Below are positions 57,022 to 64,000 of a stretch of DNA of 64,000 nucleotides, piece after piece; positions within the stretch are counted from its first letter, which is position 1, and every line of letters starts with the position of its first letter. Source of the stretch: Manihot esculenta (Eukaryota; Streptophyta; Magnoliopsida; Malpighiales; Euphorbiaceae); the NCBI RefSeq assembly GCF_001659605.2, contig NC_035169.2, positions 14,074,263-14,138,262 on the forward strand, read 5' to 3'. The position numbers and the translations under genes are program-made. Under the pieces are notes generated by a model that had not been told where the DNA came from, did not search any database, and saw nothing but the letters and a program-made list of their open reading frames with translations.

Positions 57022-58116
57022 CTAGATTATGGTGGTCCATAGAACTTTCACCATCGGAATCTCCTTGTTCCTTAGCTGTCTGATCTGCGTGTCCAGAATC
57101 CGCACTGGCTGCTCTATATAGGTGAGATCGGTATGAATCTCCACCTCAGGCTCACTCAGAACCTGATTCGGATCTGACACAAACTGCCGTAGCATAGAAA
57201 CATGAAAGACCGGGTGAATTCTCTCCATGGAAGCAGGTAAATCCAGCTTATATGACACATTTCCGATCCTCTGCACAATCTCAAAGGGTCCAATGTACCG
57301 TGGAGCTAACTTACCCTTCTTCCCAAAACAAACCACTCCTTTCATTGGAGACACTTTCAGCAATACCCAATTACCCTCCTGGAACTCTAACTGCTTTCTG
57401 CGAACGTCTGCATAACTTTTCTGTCTGCTCTGCGCTGTTCTGATTCTCTCTCTGATCATGGGCACCATTCTACTGGTAATGTCTACTAACTCTGGCCCTG
57501 CAAGAGCCTTCTCTCCTACCTCTTCCCAGCAAACAGGTGATCTGCACTTCCTCCCATACAAAGCTTCATAAGGAGCCATCCCTATGCTAGCATGATGGCT
57601 GTTATTGTAGGCAAACTCCACCAAAGGTAGATGCTGCCTCCAAGAACCGCCAAAGTCTAACACACACAGTCGAAGCATATCCTCTATGGTCTGGATGGTC
57701 CTCTCTGACTGTCCATCAGTCTGTGGGTGGAAAGCAGTGCTAAACTCTAATCTCGTGCCCATCGCATTCTGCAGACTTCGCCAAAATCTAGAGGTAAACT
57801 GAGGTCCTCTGTCTGAAACTATCGACACTGGAACACCATGTAATCTGACTATTTCATCCAGATAGACCTGTGCCAACTTATCCATAGAATAGTTACTCCG
57901 AACTGGAAGAAAATGAGCAGATTTTGTGAGTCTATTCACAATCACCCATATAGAGTCTATCCTGTTGGACGTAGCTGGTAAACCCATTACAAAATCCATG
58001 GCTATGTTCTCCCATTTCCACTCTGGTATCGGTAATGGGTTAAGCATTCCTGCTGGTTTCTGATGCTCTAGTTTCACCCTCTGGCAAACCTCACAGGCTG
58101 TCACAAACTGCGACAA
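57022..58116 (-). pseudogene. Element J integrase, chromodomain cut short
   Basis: The minus-strand frame from CEVCQRVK through the DDE core ([31 protein letters not shown]) and GPF (YIGPFEIV) to MVKVLW. One base lost at about 57034 shifts the frame in the middle of the chromodomain, so the ECTWE...YPYLF end is missing from the product. Upstream, a 10-bp tandem duplication at about 58105-58120 breaks it from the preceding frame. Confidence 0.9.
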
Positions 58117-58960
58117 ACTGCGCCACTTCTTTCTTCATGGCTGGCCACCAATAGACCTTTTTCAGATCCTGATACATCTTGGTGGCTCCTGGGTGAACAC
58201 TATACCTCGCATTATGAGCTTCCCTCATAATGTCTTCCTTCACACTGCCTCTATCTGGTACACAAAGTCGACTCCCAAAGCGAAGGATCCCTTTGCTGTC
58301 AAATCTGAACTCTGCACTGTTGCCTGACTGAACAGTCCTGGCAATTTTCATCAACTCAGGGTCCTCATGCTGTCTCTGAGCTATCTGCTCCAGAAACACA
58401 GGTGTCACTTTCATCTGTGCTATCAACGCACTTGTACCAGACAACTCTAACTGTAACCCCTCGTCTAAGAGCTTATAAAGCTCCAACACAACTGGTCTCC
58501 GCTCTGCTGCTATATGGGATAAACTGCCTAGTGACTTCCGGCTGAGGGCGTCTGCTACAACATTCGCCTTACCCGGATGATACTGAATCTTACAATCATA
58601 ATCACTGAGCAATTCTACCCATCTCCTCTGCCTCAAATTTAGCTCTCTCTGACTCAAGATGTACTGTAAACTCTTGTGATCAGTGAAGATCTCGCATTTC
58701 ACCCCGTAGAGGTAATGCCGCCACATCTTAAGTGCAAAGATAACTGCTGCCATCTCTAGGTCATGGGTAGGGTAATTCAACTCGTGCTTCTTCAACTGTC
58801 TAGAAGCATAAGCTATCACCCTCTCATTCTGCATCAATACACAACCCAATCCCACTCGAGATGCATCACAGAACACTGTGAAATCCTCATTACTGACAGG
58901 CAGAGCTAACACTGGTGCTGTGGTCAATCTCCGCTTGAGCTCCTCAAAGCTCTCTTCACA
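58091..58960 (-). pseudogene. Element J RNase H and integrase zinc module
   Basis: RNase H with [26 protein letters not shown] and [10 protein letters not shown], then [15 protein letters not shown] up to the 10-bp duplication. Upstream, a CAG-to-TAG change near 58960 cuts it from RT. Confidence 0.9.
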
Positions 58961-60088
58961 CTAGTCTGACCAGACAAACTTCTGGTTCTTCTGAGTCAGT
59001 TTGGTCATAGGAGCTGCTATCTTTGAGAAGTTCTGAACGAACCTCCTGTAGTAACCTGCCAGTCCCAAAAAGCTTTTAATCTCAGTCACTGTAGTGGGTC
59101 TGGGCCAGTTAGCTACAGCCTCTATCTTCTTGGGTTCTACCTCAATACCATCTGCTGATACCACGTGTCCCAAGAAGGCAATGCTCCTCAACCAAAACTC
59201 ACACTTCGAGAACTTGGCATACAAACCATGCTCTCTCAGTGTCTGCAGAACTATCCTCAGATGCTGGGCATGCTCCTCTGCATCTCTGGAATACACTAAA
59301 ATATCATCGATGAAAACAATGACAAAGTGATCCAGAAACCCACTGAAAACTCTGTTCATGAGATCCATGAATGCTGCAAGGGCGTTAGTCAACCCGAACG
59401 GCATCACTAAGAACTCATAATGCCCATATCTGGTCCTGAACGCTGTTTTAGGCACATCTGCCTCTCTGACTCTCAACTGATGATACCCGGATCTCAGATC
59501 TATTTTCGAGAAACAACCTACGCCAGCTAGCTGGTCAAATAGATCATCAATCCTAGGTAGAGGATACCTATTCTTGATAGTGACCTTGTTCAACTGTCTG
59601 TAGTCGATACAAAGTCTCAGGGATCCATCCTTCTTTTTGACAAAGAGCACTGGAGCACCCCAAGGTGAGGTACTAGGGCGGATGAAACCCTTATCTACCA
59701 AGTCCTGCAACTGTTCTTTCAACTCTTTTAACTCTGCTGGTGCCATCCTGTAGGGAGGAATAGAGATAGGTCTGGTACCTGGCAGCAATTCAATTTCAAA
59801 CCCTATCTCCCTATCAGGTGGGAGTCCTGGTAAATCGTCTGGGAACACATCGAGAAACTCTCGGACAATTGGTACTGTGGCTGGTTCCCTATCCTGACTG
59901 TCTAGCTCTCTCACATGAGCTAGAAACCCCTGACAACCCCTCCTAAGCAAACGACGAGCCTGAAGGGCTGAAATCATACCTCTGGGTGTACCTCTCCTGT
60001 CTCCTCTGAAGACACACTCTGACCCATCCTGGTCTCTGAGACTCACTAGCTTCTCTCTACAGTCCAAAGTAGCACTATATGTAGATAA
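58961..60088 (-). pseudogene. Element J protease end and reverse transcriptase
   Basis: A long open frame from the protease C-terminus ([12 protein letters not shown]) through [45 protein letters not shown] (one A-to-L type change against relatives), FIDDILVYS and [11 protein letters not shown]. It is bounded by two nonsense codons: TAG for tryptophan at 60089-60091 upstream and TAG for glutamine downstream. Confidence 0.9.
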
Positions 60089-61354
60089 CTAATCCATCCC
60101 TAGAATGACATCAAAATCCGTCAAATCTAGAACCACAAGGTCAGCTGGAAGGTATCTACCCTCTATAAACACTGGACTGAAACGACAGACTGACACTGCC
60201 ACTGATGGGTCACATTTAGGTCCACTGACCCAGAGAGGATACGCTAACTCAGAACTGATCAAACCCAATCTCTCTATGGCTCTCGAAGCAATAAAGGAAT
60301 GAGAAGCACCGGGGTCCATCAAAGCATACACATCTGAACACCCAATGATGAGATTACCTGACACCACTCTGTTCGACGTGTTAGCCTCCTCCTGTGTCAC
60401 TGTGAAAATCCGTGCTGGGGCTACCGGATTTCCACCTCGGGAACCTGCTGCTGAAGTAGAGGCTGCGCCTCTCCCTCTACCTCTGCCACTACTTTGAGGC
60501 ATGACTAGAGCTGCTGGCCGTACAACTGGCTGTACCACATTGCCTGAACTCATCTGCTGGGATGGTGCAAATGTCACCTGAGGACAATTTCGAGCAATAT
60601 GCCCTTCCTGTCCACAGCGAAAACAAGCTGTAGATCCCAACTGACAAACTCCTCCATGTGATTTTCCGCATCGTCTGCAGACTGGAGCTGTGCCAGAGCT
60701 AGAGCCACTACCGATTCCCAGACCTGACTTCACTTTATTCCAGAACTTATTCTTTGTTCCTTTTGCTCTGTCCCATCTCTTACTGCCTGAAGTGCCTGCA
60801 CTGGGGGCCTTAGAACCCGAAGCCTGTGCCTTTGACTGTTTCTGAATATTGGCACTAGCTTCCATTTTCCTGGCTGCGTCCACTATGGTGTGGAAACTCT
60901 CCTTTTCTGCTGGAAGAATCAAGGAAGCATACCTGGGATGCAATCTCATAGTATATCTCCTTGCCTTCTTCTGATCAGTATCATAGGCTTGACCCACATA
61001 CTGAAGCAAATCCAGGAACTTATCTGTGAATTCATCCACACTCATCTCATCTGTCTGTCTCCACTGTTCGAACTCTATCACTTTCATCTCCTGCGAACTA
61101 TCAGGAAAAGCCCACCCTGCAAACTCATTGGCGAACTCTCCCCATAACATGTTGTCCATTCTCGGCTCCACATAATTCTTAAACCATTCTCTGGCTTTCT
61201 TACATTTTAATGTGAAACCTGCCATCTCAATGGCTCTCCTATCATCTGCTCCCAATTCACTGGTTATCATCCTAACTGCTCTGAGGTAATCAAATGGATC
61301 ATCTCCCGTGTTGTATTTAGGAGCATCCAATTTCAAGTACTCCGTCATTTGCAC
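60089..61354 (-). pseudogene. Element J gag core, zinc knuckles and protease
   Basis: Gag core ([16 protein letters not shown]), CX2CX3HX3C (CRRCGKSHGGVC), CCHC knuckle ([14 protein letters not shown]), RGRGRG linker, protease MDPGASHSF and FDVILGMD. It ends at the tryptophan-to-stop change in the GMDWLS motif. Confidence 0.9.
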
Positions 61355-61398
61355 TTTACCTCCAGATGAGCTAGGTTGATGTCTGTCAACAACAGGGG

Positions 61399-61882
61399 CT
61401 ACTGGTTCTGGTGGTGGTACTGGTTCATTTGGCTCTGGGTGTGCTGCATTGGATGGGTAGGGGAAGATGGATACATAGGATATGGTGGATAGTAAGAGGG
61501 ATAAAGCATATATGGCATGTAAGAAGGATATGGCACAAAACTAGAGTACTCCGACATACCTCCCATCGGATACTCTGGGTAGCCAAAACCTGAGGTCTGA
61601 GCACCTCCCTGCGACTCTCCTATACCTTCCTCAAAACTGCCTATACCCATGCTGTCATCTCTAGACTGATCAATCTCCATAGCTTCCCTCCTTTCCTCTG
61701 ATCTTCCTCCCCTCACTGTTCCTCTTCTGCTCTCGTCGACAGACCTTCTAGGGTCTATTGACGTACCTTCCCTGCTAGATCTCTGCGACCTTGCCCTTGG
61801 TCAATGCAGGAGGATGAGCAGCTGGTCTCTCACTATCTGGGGGGACTCCAGTCAATCGAGCTGATCGACGAGTTCCTCTCAT
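61399..61882 (-). pseudogene. Element J gag N-terminus
   Basis: The conserved start [14 protein letters not shown] is at 61882. An extra base near 61800 shifts the frame. The basic and PYP-rich tract continues at 61716-61399, and a 1-bp deletion near 61455 separates it from the gag core. Confidence 0.85.
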
Positions 61883-62088
61883 CATTACTCTCTGAAAACA
61901 CAGCATATAACATAGCACTTTAGCACATAAAACAGCACATAGCAATAAGGCACATGCATAACTCATGGCATATCACAGATAGGACTCAAAACCCTATCCT
62001 AGTGGACATGATTTCCTATTGTGCTTGACCACTTCTAACCTCTATGAGCCCGACACTGTCTCTATAGGTCCGATCATGTGAACCTAGG

Positions 62089-62100
62089 GCTCTGATACCA
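62089..62100 (-). other. Primer-binding site of element J (initiator tRNA-Met)
   Basis: TGGTATCAGAGC on the minus strand, 3 bases from the LTR at 62104. Confidence 0.92.
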
Positions 62101-62103
62101 ATC

Positions 62104-64000
62104 TGTAACGACCCCAAAATGGACAGTCACCGGCGCTAGGATTCAGGTCGGCTTAAGGCCGCCAGAACCCGTAGCAAGCCTGCTCTACTCTCTGTGTACC
62201 TGTAACTCTCATACATGATCATACCTTTTCTGTGAAATAAAAACTCATTTCTGAACCAAGGCTTAACCTGTGCATGCACTATCTCTGTACGCTGTACTCT
62301 GTACTCTGTACCCCTGGCTAGAGCTTGCTCTAGATGGGTTAACTCATACCTGTTAAGCCTGGTTTTTCACATACTCTGTAAAACATATACATATACATAT
62401 CATGTACATAACAACAGATTTACATCACACACTACTAAGTCAAGCACATCTGTAACTGAAAACATAACTATTACATCTCTTTCACATTACATGTCCACTC
62501 TACACTATTACACATTTCTTTACTCTTTCTGTATCCTGCTGAACTGTCCCTGTACACTGTACACTGAACCTGCAAAACTGGGGTTAAGGGAGTGGGATGA
62601 GCTCTATAGCCCAGTGAGTAGAACAGTAAACCATCTCAGGAAAACATGATCTCATGGAATGCATCATAACACAGACAAGCCACATCAAGAGTAAACCTGT
62701 CACCACATAGTCCCAGTAGCTTTGTGCCAGGGCGTAGAATCGAGCACCTGGTCTTCCTATCATATATGTATAGGTGTATATAACACCTCTGTACTTACCA
62801 TTGCCAGGGCCTAGTCAAAGGCTCCTGGACTTTGCTATACCTGCCAGGGCGTAGTCAAAGGCTCCTGGACTTACTATACCTGCCAGGGCGTAGTCAAAGG
62901 CTCTTGGACTTCCTGTCTGTGACTATGGGATCATTCAGCATTTACCCACATCAACAACTAATAATGCAATGCAACATATTTGTGGATACTAATGCAAGCA
63001 ACCTAAGGCATAGTCATGATGCATGAGATATGCTAAAACATTCCATTTTTGCAAGTAAAAGAATTAAGTTTAGTTCCACTCACCTCCGGCTCTCTGAACT
63101 GACTGACTCTGCAGGCTCTGATCACTCTGGCGCAGTACTCACTGCTGCTCTCTCTGGTTCCTCTGATCTGTACCTATACAGAGGGACTCAAATGAGGGAC
63201 CAAACAAGCTGATGAATAACTCTATTAAACTCCCCAAGAATCCCCTTAAACTCACTCTAACATCCATGCAAAGCATGCAAAAGAAAGCTGGACAGAACAC
63301 TTTCGGCGGCAGGTTCGGCGGCCGAAAGTCCTCTCCAGAGACGAAACTCAAGCACCTTCGGCGGCCGAATCTCAAGCTTCGGCGGCCGAACCCTTTCGGG
63401 GGCCAAAAGGCACTCCAGAGACGAAAGTCTCTAACCTTCGGCGGCACCTTCGGCGGCCGAATCCCCAAACAGAGCCGAACATTCAAAACTCGCGGGGGCA
63501 AGCTGTGGCAGCCTAAGCCACCATGCAAGAGGTTCGGCGGCCGAATGAACCTTCGGCTGCCGAACCTGAGTTCATCCAGAACTCAGCCCCGACGGCAAAC
63601 AAACTCCTCTATCCCTTCAATCTCTCAAAACATGCCCACTTCAACTCCTCAACACACATATACTCATGTATATGTACAAAGGGGTCCAAAATTACCTAAA
63701 CACCCCAACAAAACACATCAAACATAACACATAATCATGCTTACAAGCTAAACCATAAAAAAAACACACCTTTGTCACCTAAGCATGCATCTCTACCTAA
63801 ACCTTCATAAAACTGCTGTAAAACAGGAAAACATGTTTCAAGATCTTCACTTACCTCCTGTAGTCAAGAAGATGATCGATCTGAACAAAGAAAATGGATC
63901 AACTCTCTTCACACTCATAAACTCGCAAACCTAAGCTTTTGCTTCAACCCTTCACCACCTTGTGAAAACCAACAAACAACCCACTTTGCAGGAGCTGTAC
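62104..64000 (-). repeat. 5' LTR of element J (partial, cut by window edge)
   Basis: Matches 54579 onward. In the dyad region (63300-63560) it keeps intact TTCGGCGGCCGAA copies where the 3' LTR has decayed ones, and it lacks about 13 bp near 63405. Confidence 0.94.

Larger units (their letters stand above)
54579..64000 (-). mobile_element. Element J: decayed minus-strand chromovirus (cut by window edge)
   Basis: 3' LTR 54579-56888, internal 56889-62103, 5' LTR from 62104 to beyond the window. The gene order is the same as D, but the polyprotein is broken by at least four small indels and two nonsense codons. It sits in the 3' region of K; its right duplication lies outside. Confidence 0.93.

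Noticed and set aside
1..64000. Centromeric satellite or host single-copy gene within the window
   Set aside because: All stretches are assigned to retrotransposon LTRs, internal regions or the foldback element; no tandem satellite or intron-exon gene structure is visible.

Overview
The window is plant nuclear DNA made entirely of LTR retrotransposons. I found no host gene, no structural RNA gene and nothing prokaryotic. Evidence for a plant: long (about 1.8-2.3 kb) TG...CA LTRs with 5-bp target-site duplications, primer sites matching plant initiator tRNA-Met and tRNA-Asp, chromovirus integrases ending in a chromodomain, an Athila-like element, and a Tat-like element with two RNase H domains. 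A eudicot is likely. I cannot name the species; a Euphorbiaceae-like genome is only a guess.

Layout, left to right (letters are my labels). 1-718: 3' LTR of element B (minus strand, runs off the left edge). 719-1152 and 10634-15553: B internal region, split by element A. 1153-10633: A, complete, plus strand, TSD GATGT. 15554-17683: B 5' LTR. 17684-18444: C, remnant of a related LTR. 18445-18698: end of an Athila-type LTR (F'). 18699-20795: E, minus-strand gag/PR/RT remnant carrying a 427-bp foldback element (18946-19372). 20796-30206: D, complete plus-strand element with an unbroken 1632-codon gag-pol frame and almost identical LTRs. 30207-30332: head-to-head junction of two primer-binding sites. 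30333-36806: G, minus-strand deletion derivative. 36807-39601: H, gag start and 5' LTR, probably the other part of E. 39602-41873 and 53185-54578: K, a Tat-like pol split by element F. 41874-53184: F, an Athila-like element without integrase, TSD CTCCC, itself split by a solo LTR at 47463-49687 (TSD CCTTA). 54579-64000: J, a decayed minus-strand chromovirus running off the right edge.

The order reads as a nested tower: K holds E/H, F and J; E/H holds D, G and F'; F' holds C; C holds B; B holds A. A-in-B, F-in-K, solo-LTR-in-F and foldback-in-E are proven by matching duplications inside the window. The other steps are inferred because one edge lies outside it or was lost. A, B, D, E, G, H, J, C and the solo LTR belong to one group of Ty3/Gypsy chromoviruses (Tekay/Del-like) with at least two or three LTR subfamilies. 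D is the only copy that looks able to encode a full set of proteins; the rest carry frameshifts, stops or deletions.

The least explained signal is a GC-rich dyad motif, TTCGGCGGCCGAA or its complement, clustered in the LTRs of the chromoviruses and also in the LTRs and coding region of the unrelated Athila-like element. Others are the PBS-to-PBS junction, the foldback element with retrotransposon-like ends, and a conserved palindrome beside the polypurine tract. I see no new multi-gene system.
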